Origin: Prochlorococcus sp. AG-469-F22
Lineage (GTDB): Bacteria > Cyanobacteriota > Cyanobacteriia > PCC-6307 > Cyanobiaceae
Assembly: GCA_003211655.1 (NCBI GenBank)
Contig: QCSC01000004.1
Coordinates: 1-41,852, forward strand
Length of the DNA stretch: 41,852 nt
Direction of reading: 5' to 3'
A model generated the notes under the pieces. That model searched no databases. It was not told the DNA's origin and was given only the letters and a program-made list of their open reading frames with translations. Position numbers and translations under genes: made by a program. Shown here one piece after another: positions 26,966 to 35,025 of this stretch; the stretch's first letter is position 1; each line of letters opens with the position of its first letter.

Positions 26966-27928
26966 GTGAAAAAAAGAATTGGACTAGGAACATGGTCTTG
27001 GGGAAATCAAGTTTTTTGGGACTATCAAATTAGTAATGATGAAGATTTACGTGAGACTTATAAAGAAGCGTTAAAAAGAGGTTTTAACTTAATTGACAGT
27101 GCAGATTCTTATGGAACTGGAAAACTTAATGGAAGAAGTGAAGAACTTTTAGGGAAATTTTTACTAGATACTCCTGCTTTTCAAAAAAAACGAGTTCAAA
27201 TAGCAACAAAGCTCGCTCCTTATCCATGGAGATTGGGGAATAAAGGTTTCACCAAACCCTATCTCAAAAGTTTAGAAAGATTAAATAATAAATTAGATAT
27301 AGTTCAAATACATTGGTCAACCGCAAAATATAATCCTTGGCAAGAATTACAATTATTAAATAATCTTTGTGATTTAATTGATCAAGGTTTTAATTTTCAA
27401 ATTGGATTATCAAATATTGGACCCCAAAGATTAAAGAAAATAATTCAATACTTATCAAAAAGAGATAAGAAAGTTAAAAGTGTTCAAATTCAGTTTTCTT
27501 TATTATCTCCAGATTTCTTAAAACATACAAATGTAAAAAGAATTTGTGAAAATAATGATATTGATTTTTTAGCCTATAGTCCTTTATCTTTTGGAATACT
27601 ATGTATAGATCCTGAAAAAGATGAAGATAAGCAAAATTCTTTTCTACGTAGTTTGATTTTTAAAAACTATAAAAAATCAAGTATTGAATTAAGGAGATGT
27701 CTTAAACAGATTGCTGTTTCAAGATCAGTTTCACAAGCTCAAGTAGCAATCAATTGGTGTTGTTATCAGGGAGCCATACCTCTTGTAGGAATGAGAAAAA
27801 GGTCTCAAGTTATTGATATATCGAATGTTTTTAAATGGAACTTAAACAAAAAAGAATTTGGAATGCTTCAAGAAGCTTCTCAAAAGTGTTTGGAAAAGAT
27901 GCCAAGTAATCCTTTTTCAAGCTTGTAA
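26966..27928 (+). CDS. Aldo/keto reductase
   Basis: The 320-aa protein is an NADPH-dependent aldo/keto reductase of the voltage-gated-channel-beta/YajO type. It has LGTWSWGNQVFW at the N-terminus, the catalytic Asp/Tyr in NLIDSADSYGTGKLNGRSEELLG, the Lys in VQIATKLAPYPW, and the active-site His in VQIHWSTAKYNP; the C-terminal AQVAINWCCYQGAIPLVGMR binds NADPH. Start is a GTG at 26966. Substrate unknown. It ends 18 bases from the stop of a convergent 44-aa ORF. Confidence 0.92.
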   Translation: MKKRIGLGTWSWGNQVFWDYQISNDEDLRETYKEALKRGFNLIDSADSYGTGKLNGRSEELLGKFLLDTPAFQKKRVQIATKLAPYPWRLGNKGFTKPYLKSLERLNNKLDIVQIHWSTAKYNPWQELQLLNNLCDLIDQGFNFQIGLSNIGPQRLKKIIQYLSKRDKKVKSVQIQFSLLSPDFLKHTNVKRICENNDIDFLAYSPLSFGILCIDPEKDEDKQNSFLRSLIFKNYKKSSIELRRCLKQIAVSRSVSQAQVAINWCCYQGAIPLVGMRKRSQVIDISNVFKWNLNKKEFGMLQEASQKCLEKMPSNPFSSL

Positions 27929-27946
27929 AAGAGAATTAAATAAATT

Positions 27947-28081
27947 TTATGCAGATAGTTTTTTAAGATTTTTTATTTGATTATTGCTCCAAAGTTCTTT
28001 CGGAAAGTTTGAACCTGTAAATCTTAAAACTTTAGGTTTATATTTTATTAATAAGTCATTAATATTATTTTTTGTGCTCAT
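27947..28081 (-). CDS. Possible small protein (44 aa)
   Basis: A 45-codon frame (ATG at 28081, TAA at 27947) encodes a basic peptide that contains the stretch KYKPKVLRFTGSNFPKELW and ends in KNLKKLSA. It occupies most of the otherwise empty 310-base gap between the aldo/keto reductase and tmRNA. The composition is balanced and not a low-complexity AT artefact. No ribosome site is evident and I know no family. The rest of the gap (28082-28237) is AT-rich and holds nothing I can name. Confidence 0.5.
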   Translation of the reverse strand: MSTKNNINDLLIKYKPKVLRFTGSNFPKELWSNNQIKNLKKLSA

Positions 28082-28237
28082 TTGTATTGAGAATTTTTAG
28101 TACGCTAAAATATTTTTTTTCTAATCTTCTCAGTATTTATACTTATAAAATTAAAAAAATAATTCCTAATACATTATTTTGAAGTAAATTTTACAAATTA
28201 ATAAATTATCTAATACCAAATTCTGTCAATTTAAAAT

Positions 28238-28500
28238 GGTGGAGCCCTTCCAGGCTCCTTGGATCATTTGGTTGATAAGGCTGATATTACCCCATCTCCT
28301 TTGAGATCAAGCAGCAACTGGTGCTGTTTGACGGGAGAAACTAACGATTTTGTTAGCGTTTGTGTTTTTGCTCTAACCGAGCAGGCTTCAGTCATCTTCC
28401 TTACGCCCCGTCGAAACCATTACAACCCCAAAAGTAAATGGAGTTGAGCGGAATCGAACCGCTGTCCGAAACATCGGTTGAGATCACCTAGTCCAATTGG
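28238..28500 (-). ncRNA. ssrA: Two-piece (circularly permuted) tmRNA
   Basis: The gene rescues stalled ribosomes. On the minus strand the acceptor piece comes first (about 28498 to 28439): it has a T-arm at 28463-28447 (GGTTCGATTCC core) and the 3' acceptor strand CAACTCC with discriminator A. A 9-base spacer (28438-28430) follows, then the coding piece begins with GGGGTTG (28429-28423), which pairs with CAACTCC including one G-U, and continues GGTTTCGACGGGG. The tag frame runs from resume codon GCT at 28357 to TGA at 28307 and reads ANKIVSFSRQTAPVAA. A 6-bp GC hairpin (28241-28258) marks the coding piece's 3' end. CCA is not encoded. Outer ends are approximate. Confidence 0.95.
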
Positions 28501-28503
28501 ACA

Positions 28504-28509
28504 TTTATA
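28504..28509 (-). promoter_or_regulatory. Candidate -10 box of tmRNA
   Basis: The minus-strand hexamer TATAAA is placed so that transcription would begin near 28497, at the start of the GTCCAATTGGAC segment that opens the acceptor piece. No clear -35 is present. The position fits the expected 5' end of the precursor. Confidence 0.4.
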
Positions 28510-28562
28510 TTCTGGCAGGCAAAATGAGTATTGAATAGTTATTTCATTAATTTTTTAAATAT

Positions 28563-29687
28563 ATGAACGTAATTGCATCATCTCCTGAAGGTTTAGAGAA
28601 ATATTTAGCAAGCGAAATTATTGAATTGGGTGGATTTAATATTAATACCTATAAAAGATCAGTTTCTTTTGAATGTGATTATGCCACTTTTTATAGAATT
28701 CATTTTTTTTCAAGAGTTGCGTTTCGTTTTTATAGAGAAGTATCAGGTTTTGTCTGCTACGACAGGCTTTCTTTATATGAGGGAGTTAGAGATTCATTTG
28801 ATTGGTTGAAATGGTTACCTTCTGAAAAAACATTTAATGTTCAAGTAACCGGCAGAACTTCATCGTTAAGTCATTCTCATTTCACTGCTCTTGAGGTTAA
28901 AAATTCAATTACAGATCTCCAACAATCTGTTTGGAATAAAAGATCTAATATTTCTTTAGATAATCCTGATTTGATAATTCATTTACATTTAAATAATGAT
29001 CGTGGGGTTCTTAGCCTGCAGAGCACTTTTGAAAGTCTTCATAAAAGAGGCTATAGACCTGCTATTGGAAATGCTCCACTTAAAGAAAATTTAGCTTCTG
29101 GACTATTAAAGATGACTGAATGGAACGGAACTAAACCTTTGGTTGATCTTATGTGTGGTTCAGGAACTTTTTTAATAGAAGCTATTAATCAAATTCTTAA
29201 AGTTCCACTTAAATTTCAGCAATTTTATCTTTTTGAAAATTGGCTCGATTTTAATAAAAATATTTATTTAGAAGAGAAAAAAAAGGCTCAGAAGAGAGTT
29301 GTTAGCTTCGAGAAACTATCAAAAATTATTGGTTGTGAAATTAATAAAGATGTTTTTGATCAAGCAAAAGTCAACATAAAAAAAGCAGGACTTAATAATT
29401 ATATTGAATTACAAAATGATGATTTTAAAAATATTCAATTTAAATCTTCAGAAGGATTAGTTTTATGTAATCCACCTTATGGAAAAAAACTAGGTGATGA
29501 AAACGAATTAATTACTTTATATGAGGATATGGGTGAATTTTTGAAGAGCAATTTTTCTGGTTGGGAATTCTGGTTACTAAGTGGGAATCCAAAACTTACA
29601 AGATATTTAAAAATGAAATCTTCTTTAAAAATACCGGTAAGCAATGGAGGTATTGATTGTAGATGGATTAAATACTTAATAAGATAA
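28563..29687 (+). CDS. THUMP-domain class I RNA methyltransferase (RlmL/UPF0020 type)
   Basis: The 374-aa protein has an N-terminal THUMP RNA-binding region (about 45-165; FNVQVTGRTSSLSHSHFTAL, then LDNPDLIIHLHLNND) and a C-terminal methyltransferase domain with RPAIGNAPLKENLASGLL, the SAM-binding PLVDLMCGSGTFLIEA, and the catalytic LVLCNPPYGKKLG. NPPY points to N-methylation of a base; family members make m2G in 23S rRNA. It is shorter than E. coli RlmL, lacking the second methyltransferase half. Starts at ATG 28563 and diverges from tmRNA. Confidence 0.9.
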   Translation: MNVIASSPEGLEKYLASEIIELGGFNINTYKRSVSFECDYATFYRIHFFSRVAFRFYREVSGFVCYDRLSLYEGVRDSFDWLKWLPSEKTFNVQVTGRTSSLSHSHFTALEVKNSITDLQQSVWNKRSNISLDNPDLIIHLHLNNDRGVLSLQSTFESLHKRGYRPAIGNAPLKENLASGLLKMTEWNGTKPLVDLMCGSGTFLIEAINQILKVPLKFQQFYLFENWLDFNKNIYLEEKKKAQKRVVSFEKLSKIIGCEINKDVFDQAKVNIKKAGLNNYIELQNDDFKNIQFKSSEGLVLCNPPYGKKLGDENELITLYEDMGEFLKSNFSGWEFWLLSGNPKLTRYLKMKSSLKIPVSNGGIDCRWIKYLIR

Positions 29688-29688
29688 T

Positions 29689-30075
29689 TTATTTTTTTCC
29701 TAATACTGCTTTTGTTGTTTTACCTAAACCCTCTAGTGTTTGGGGGAGATAAGGTCCTTTAGCAAGTTTTCCTCCAAGCTTTAAGCTTAAACCTGCAAGA
29801 AATAAATCAACCAATATTATTAAAAGTAAATTATATTCTGTTGCCCAATTATTAAACTTACTAAGAGTGAGATAAAAAATAACATGAATACAAATTAAAA
29901 CTAATAATAATAAAAATCCACCCATAGCAATAAATACTCCTCCACTTATTAATCTTCTCTTTTCTCTATCAACTTCTTGAAGTGCGATTCGGACATGCAA
30001 ATCCATTACAGAACTTGCAATTGCAGAGATTCTTGAAGCTGTATTAGCAAAGTTTTTGTTTTTAGGTTTATCCAT
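29689..30075 (-). CDS. Phage-holin-family (PF07332-type) membrane protein
   Basis: The 128-aa protein has an amphipathic N-terminal helix (SRISAIASSVMDLHVRIALQEVDREKRR) followed by two transmembrane helices separated by a short polar turn (IAMGGFLLLLVLICIHVIFYL, then NLLLIILVDLFLAGLSLKL) and a basic tail. This matches the family named putative actinobacterial holin/DUF1469, which is common in cyanobacterial chromosomes and is not evidence of a prophage. It starts where the upstream 153-aa gene ends, with no spacer, so the two form an operon. Confidence 0.75.
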   Translation of the reverse strand: MDKPKNKNFANTASRISAIASSVMDLHVRIALQEVDREKRRLISGGVFIAMGGFLLLLVLICIHVIFYLTLSKFNNWATEYNLLLIILVDLFLAGLSLKLGGKLAKGPYLPQTLEGLGKTTKAVLGKK

Positions 30076-30537
30076 TTATTTATTTCTACTATTAATTAAA
30101 CTACCTATAAATAATCCTATACCAGCAGCAATAGCAATAGATAAAATTGGTTTTTTTCTAATTGGGGTTTCTAGTTTTGGCCTTAATGTACTGTTCAGTT
30201 CATCTAGTAACTCTTCTAATTGACTTTCGATTGGTTCTATTTTATCTGCAATTTCCCAATTATTTTCTTGAATTGAATCAATAATTTGAAATAATTGATT
30301 TTTAATACCACTAGCAGATGATCCAGTATGACTTGCTATTACTCCAACTAAATCATCAATACTTCCTTTTGCAGTCTCAAGAGTTTGTTGAGCAATATTA
30401 GGCCATTTTTCTTGTATTAACGGAATCAAACTATCGATTTTTTCACGAAACCATTTTTCTGATATGCCTTCTTCCTTTGGCAGATCAGAATCATCAATAG
30501 ATTCTTCAATTTCTTTGGGAGGATGAAAAGCTTCCAT
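30076..30537 (-). CDS. Helical protein with C-terminal membrane anchor (ElaB/DUF883-like)
   Basis: The 153-aa product has an acidic N-terminus, a long region predicted helical (about 30-115), and a C-terminal transmembrane segment preceded by basic residues (IRKKPILSIAIAAGIGLFIGSLI). That tail resembles ElaB/YqjD/DUF883 proteins, which bind ribosomes or sit at the inner membrane; in those families they often pair with a holin-like YqjE protein, exactly the next gene here. The resemblance is in the tail and gene order, so the assignment is tentative. Confidence 0.65.
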   Translation of the reverse strand: MEAFHPPKEIEESIDDSDLPKEEGISEKWFREKIDSLIPLIQEKWPNIAQQTLETAKGSIDDLVGVIASHTGSSASGIKNQLFQIIDSIQENNWEIADKIEPIESQLEELLDELNSTLRPKLETPIRKKPILSIAIAAGIGLFIGSLINSRNK

Positions 30538-30726
30538 TAATCCACCTACATTTCTTTTACAGTAGTCCGTATTTTCTCAATTTGGAACCCTTCTATTTAG
30601 ATTTGTTTTTAAAAAAAAATTATAGACATATAAAATTTTATTTACATTTCATTTATCTCCCCTGTTCTGTCTTAAGGTTTTGATAAGCTATTACTGACTT
30701 TATTAAATTAAGTTTTTTATTTCATC

Positions 30727-30864
30727 ATGGATATCTCACTTGCAGCAATTATTTTTGCATCCCGTACAATTCCAACTGATTTTGGATTGGTAGCAGCAGC
30801 TATTGCAGGAGCTGGCAGTTTGCTATTTATTGCTTTGAGATTTGTTCCTGATGCGGGTAACTAG
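30727..30864 (+). CDS. Small single-pass membrane protein (45 aa)
   Basis: A 46-codon frame from ATG 30727 to TAG 30862 encodes a peptide with a short N-terminal hydrophobic piece (MDISLAAIIFASR), the turn TIPTDFG, and one transmembrane helix (LVAAAIAGAGSLLFIALRFV) ending in PDAGN. Composition and size are like those of small photosystem, cytochrome b6f or NDH-1 subunits, but it matches none that I can recall. It has its own spacer of 189 bases upstream and a perfect hairpin immediately downstream, so it is probably transcribed alone. Confidence 0.75.
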   Translation: MDISLAAIIFASRTIPTDFGLVAAAIAGAGSLLFIALRFVPDAGN

Positions 30865-30875
30865 GTTTTCCCTTT

Positions 30876-30907
30876 TTAAGATGAGCTAACAAGATAGCTC
30901 ATCTTAA
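30876..30907 (+). terminator. Perfect 13-bp hairpin after the 45-aa gene
   Basis: TTAAGATGAGCTA at 30876-30888 pairs fully with TAGCTCATCTTAA at 30895-30907 around the loop ACAAGA. It starts 12 bases after the stop codon. A U-run does not follow on the plus strand (AATGATTG), so it may end transcription weakly or instead protect the mRNA 3' end. It is the strongest inverted repeat I noticed in the window. Confidence 0.65.
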
Positions 30908-30950
30908 TGATTGATTATTGAAATAAAATAACGTATTGATGCACTAGATA

Positions 30951-31313
30951 ATGAATCGATGGGTTTTACTCGAACATAAGATTCTTGGTAGTAAATTAAT
31001 TGATATTCACTATGATTTTCTTGTTGAAGATCAATTAGATTGTTTAACTTGGAAATTTCACGAAATTCCATCACTAAATAAGGGTGTTGTTAAAATAGTA
31101 AAACAACCAAATCATAGATTAGTGTGGCTTTCTAGGCTTGAATATCAACTTTCTAATAATAGAGGTTTAGTAAAAAGAATTGATCATGGAATTTTCTCTA
31201 ATATTTCTCATAATCAAGACTCTCAAGAATTAAAAATTATATTGAATGGTAAATTGTTAAACGGTTTGTTCATAATTGATGGAAATTTTTGTCAATTAAC
31301 GAAAAATAATTAA
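30951..31313 (+). CDS. Standalone LigD-type 3'-phosphoesterase-like domain protein
   Basis: The 120-aa product follows the pattern of the LigD N-terminal phosphoesterase domain (PF13298): RWVLLEHK, then IHYDFLVEDQLDCLTWKF, IPSL, PNHRLVWLSRLEYQLSNNRG and VKRIDHGIF. In LigD this reads roughly HK..(R)LHYDF.LE...L.SW..P, then HPL.Y...EG....G and D.G. His9, His20 and Asp22 of the catalytic set are visible. LigD trims 3' ends during DNA end repair; small single-domain members exist in several bacteria. No ligase or polymerase domain is attached. The assignment is my reading of motifs; activity is unproven. smc follows 76 bases downstream. Confidence 0.6.
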   Translation: MNRWVLLEHKILGSKLIDIHYDFLVEDQLDCLTWKFHEIPSLNKGVVKIVKQPNHRLVWLSRLEYQLSNNRGLVKRIDHGIFSNISHNQDSQELKIILNGKLLNGLFIIDGNFCQLTKNN

Positions 31314-31389
31314 TTTGTTTTTATAAATAATCTTAATAATTCTCTTGAGATTTTTTGAAAAGTAGCTATTCTTACTTAGCTATTGTGAC

Positions 31390-34300
31390 TTGCGATTGGT
31401 ATACATCAATCAGGTCGAGTTTGAAAATTTTAAATCTTTTGGAGGAAGTGTAAAAATTCCTCTTGAAGAAGGATTTACAGTGGTGACTGGTCCAAATGGA
31501 TCTGGGAAAAGTAATATTTTGGACGGAATTTTATTCTGTTTAGGTTTGGCAAATAGTAGAGGGATGAGAGCAGAAAGATTACCAGATTTAATAAATAATT
31601 CTAAAGTAAAAGAAGGTAAAGGTTCCGAAACATTTGTTTCCGTTAAGTTCAATATTGAAGATTGGTCGCCAAGGGAAGATATTCCACCTTTGGATTTAGA
31701 AGAAGATGATATCGCGCTTAATAGAGGTCAAAAAGAATGGATAGTTTCCAGGAAATTGCGGTTAATGCCTGGTGGATCTTATGCATCTACTTATACCTCT
31801 GACGGACGCCAGTGCACTTTACAACAAATACAGAGAGTTCTTAGAGATATAAGTGTTGACCCAGAAGGAAGTAATGTTGTGATGCAGGGAGATGTTACGA
31901 GAATAGTATCAATGAATAATAAAGAGAGGAGAACCCTGATTGATGAATTGGCAGGGGTAGCTCTTTTTGATAGCAGAATTGAACAAACACATTCAAAACT
32001 TAATGATGTTTTTGAAAGACAAGAAAGATGCGAGATTCTAGAAAACGAACTGCAATCTAGTAAAGTAAAGCTTGAAAAAGAATGTGAAAAAGCAAAAAAA
32101 TATAAAGAGTTGAAGGCAAAACTTTTTCATATTAAGGAGATTGAAAAAGTACTTTTATTCGATAAACAAGTTCAAAATATTGAATTAATTAAGAAAAAAG
32201 CTATTAACTTGGATAAGAGTAAGATTTTATTTAATCAACAAAAAGAATCTCTTAGTAAAGAAATACAAGTATTGCAAGATGCAATGCAAATCATGATTGC
32301 AGAATTAAAAGAGAAAGGAGAAGATGACTTAATCAAAGTAAATTCTGATATTGGGAGTATAAATTCTAATTTAAGGGAATTAGAAAGAATAGCAGTTGTC
32401 AATAAAGAGGAGGGCATTAAACTGCAAGATCAACGCGATAAAATTGCAATATCTAAAAAAAGTACGGAGCTAGAAAAGAATCAACAAGAGGACTTTAATG
32501 ATAATTATCTAGAAAAATTGAACATCGAGATTCAAGATTTAACGTTAAAACACAAGCTATCTAGAAAAAAACTTTCTGATGCTGCAGGTGAATCAGGTGA
32601 ATTTTCAAAGCAAAGTATAAAGCTTAATAATGAGTTAGAAAATATAAAATCTTTAGTACAACCTCTTGAATCTAGTAAAAGGAATATTGAAGAGGAAATT
32701 ATACAAATTAATATTCAAAGAGAAGAAATAGCATCTCAAAATGATCTTTTAAAGTTAGAAAAACAAAAACTTTCAGAATTTAATCAAAATAATCAAAAAT
32801 CAACGGATATAAAAAATCGTAATTTGAGCAGTATTAGATCTGAGATTGATACTTTAAAAATTGATATAGATTTGTTAGATAAAACTAAACTAAGGCTAAA
32901 CAACGAACAATTAAGGCTTGAAAAGGATTTATCAAGATGTGAAAGCAGAAAAGAAGCTCTAAATGAAACCAGGGGATCATATGCATTAAGAATACTTTTA
33001 GAGGCAGGTTTAGAGGGTATACATGGATATGTTGCTCAATTAGGTGCCGTTAATGAAAAGCACAGGTATGCATTGGAAATTGCAGCTGGTAATAGACTTG
33101 GACAAATAGTTGTTGATAATGACACTATTGCTTCAAAAGCTATTGAAATTCTGAAAAAAAAGAAAGCAGGCAGATTAACCTTTCTTCCACTTAATAGAAT
33201 TAAAACTTATAAAAAAAATTTTGCGCTTAAAAGATTTGAGAATTTTAAAGAGAATGGATTTTTAGATAAGGCTATTAATTTAATTGATTGTGATGATGTT
33301 TATGATGATGTTTTTAAATACGTTTTTGGAGATACAGTAGTCTTTTCAGACTTAGAGTCAGCGAAATCATCTAAACAAAAAATTAGAATGGTTACTTTGA
33401 GTGGAGAACTTTTAGAAGTGAGTGGTGCAATTACAGGTGGTAGTAAAGTTAATAAAGATCTTGCTTATAGGTTCGGAACCAATAATGATATTGACGAGGC
33501 TCACCCCATAAAACAAAGACTATCTACAATTGTAGAAGCTTTAAAGAAATCAGATAATGATATTTTAAATAAAACTAATAACTTGAATAAACTAAATTTG
33601 AATCAAAGTGAAATATTAGAGGATTGCGTATCTTCTAGTAAAGAAATTGAAGTAAATAATAATTCTTTAAAAGTTTCTATGAAAAGAATTGATGTTAACA
33701 ATTTGAGGCTTAATAAGCTTACGTCTCAAAATAATTTATTAAATGATAAGTTGGATAATATTCAAAATGAAATAAAACCATTTAAAAAAAAGTTGGATGA
33801 ATTGGAGATGATCCTTAAAAAGAATTATGAAGATAATCAGACATCCTCTTTAATGACTCATAATAATTATTTCGAAAAGTTAGATAAAAAACTTGAATTA
33901 ATGATTCAAGAGAAAGATGAATTATTAAATAAAAAGAATCAATTTGTTTTAAATCAAGAACGTATAAATAATCAATTAAATCTAATATCTCTACAAGAAA
34001 AGAATCTACAAGAATCAGTTAAAGAGCTTTCTAATGCTCATAATGAATGGATAAAGAAAAGAAATGATTATAAAAGTGAGCTTGCGAGTCTTGATGTTCA
34101 AAAATCATTGCTTGAAAAGGATCTCGGAATATTAAGAAGAAAAAGGGATGAGTTGAATTCATCTATTTCCAACAAAAGACAAGAAATAAATCAGTTGACC
34201 CTTAAGTTGGAATATCTTGAAAGAGATATAAGTTCTCTAAATGAGGAAATGCGTAGCGAAACTATTAAGTTAGAAAATTATAAAAAACAGCTACCTGATC

Positions 34301-34980
34301 CTTTGCCCAGCTTTGGAGAATATGAGACTATAACTCTTGATTTATTACAATCAGAGATCGTTGTGATTAATACGAAATTGGAAAGTTTAGAACCGGTAAA
34401 TATGTTGGCTTTAGATGAACTAGAGGAATTGACAGAAAGATTAAATGATTTGATAGAAAGACTGGAAGTTTTATCTAATGAAAGATCGGAGTTGTTATTA
34501 AGAATAGAAACTGTTTCAACTATGCGACAAGAAGCATTTATGCAGGCATTCATAGAGGTTGATAAGCATTTTAGAGAGATCTTTGCCAATTTATCAGATG
34601 GAGATGGGTTCCTTCAGCTCGAAAATCCAGAAGCTCCTTTGGAGGGAGGTTTAACTTTAGTGGCTCATCCTAAAGGAAAAAATGTTAGAAGATTAGCTTC
34701 AATGTCGGGGGGCGAGAAATCATTAACGGCCCTAAGTTTTTTATTTGCTTTGCAAAAATATAAGCCTTCTCCCTTTTATGCATTAGATGAAGTAGATAGT
34801 TTTTTAGATGGTATTAATGTTGAAAGGTTATCAAAATTAATAACAAGTCAGTCATCAAATGCTCAATTTATAGTCGTAAGCCATAGAAGACCTATGATAA
34901 GTGCATCTGAACGAACAATTGGTGTTGCTCAAGCAAGAGGTGCTAATACTCAAGTTGTTGGATTACCAAATGCTGCATAA
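31390..34980 (+). CDS. smc: Chromosome segregation/condensation ATPase SMC
   Basis: The 1196-aa protein is a full-length SMC. The N-terminal head has FENFKSFGG and Walker A VVTGPNGSGKSNILDGI; a coiled coil (about 180-510) leads to the hinge (about 520-660; GIHGYVAQLGAV, LEVSGAITGG); a second coiled coil (about 700-990) returns to the C-terminal head with the signature LASMSGGEKSLTALSFL, Walker B PFYALDEVDSFLD and a final FIVVSHRRPMISASERTIG. It acts with ScpA/ScpB on DNA loops. The start is TTG 31390, with TTG 31396 (reading VYINQVEF) as an equally good choice. Confidence 0.97.
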   Translation: MRLVYINQVEFENFKSFGGSVKIPLEEGFTVVTGPNGSGKSNILDGILFCLGLANSRGMRAERLPDLINNSKVKEGKGSETFVSVKFNIEDWSPREDIPPLDLEEDDIALNRGQKEWIVSRKLRLMPGGSYASTYTSDGRQCTLQQIQRVLRDISVDPEGSNVVMQGDVTRIVSMNNKERRTLIDELAGVALFDSRIEQTHSKLNDVFERQERCEILENELQSSKVKLEKECEKAKKYKELKAKLFHIKEIEKVLLFDKQVQNIELIKKKAINLDKSKILFNQQKESLSKEIQVLQDAMQIMIAELKEKGEDDLIKVNSDIGSINSNLRELERIAVVNKEEGIKLQDQRDKIAISKKSTELEKNQQEDFNDNYLEKLNIEIQDLTLKHKLSRKKLSDAAGESGEFSKQSIKLNNELENIKSLVQPLESSKRNIEEEIIQINIQREEIASQNDLLKLEKQKLSEFNQNNQKSTDIKNRNLSSIRSEIDTLKIDIDLLDKTKLRLNNEQLRLEKDLSRCESRKEALNETRGSYALRILLEAGLEGIHGYVAQLGAVNEKHRYALEIAAGNRLGQIVVDNDTIASKAIEILKKKKAGRLTFLPLNRIKTYKKNFALKRFENFKENGFLDKAINLIDCDDVYDDVFKYVFGDTVVFSDLESAKSSKQKIRMVTLSGELLEVSGAITGGSKVNKDLAYRFGTNNDIDEAHPIKQRLSTIVEALKKSDNDILNKTNNLNKLNLNQSEILEDCVSSSKEIEVNNNSLKVSMKRIDVNNLRLNKLTSQNNLLNDKLDNIQNEIKPFKKKLDELEMILKKNYEDNQTSSLMTHNNYFEKLDKKLELMIQEKDELLNKKNQFVLNQERINNQLNLISLQEKNLQESVKELSNAHNEWIKKRNDYKSELASLDVQKSLLEKDLGILRRKRDELNSSISNKRQEINQLTLKLEYLERDISSLNEEMRSETIKLENYKKQLPDPLPSFGEYETITLDLLQSEIVVINTKLESLEPVNMLALDELEELTERLNDLIERLEVLSNERSELLLRIETVSTMRQEAFMQAFIEVDKHFREIFANLSDGDGFLQLENPEAPLEGGLTLVAHPKGKNVRRLASMSGGEKSLTALSFLFALQKYKPSPFYALDEVDSFLDGINVERLSKLITSQSSNAQFIVVSHRRPMISASERTIGVAQARGANTQVVGLPNAA

Positions 34981-35025
34981 TCACACTTTTTTAAATTTTT
35001 ACGTCAGAATGTCAGAAAGATATTA

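Noticed and set aside
28259-28447. 62-aa plus-strand ORF
   Set aside because: It lies entirely within the tmRNA gene on the opposite strand and is a chance frame.
29689-30075. Prophage signal from the holin-like protein
   Set aside because: No other phage gene is nearby; this family is a common chromosomal gene in cyanobacteria.
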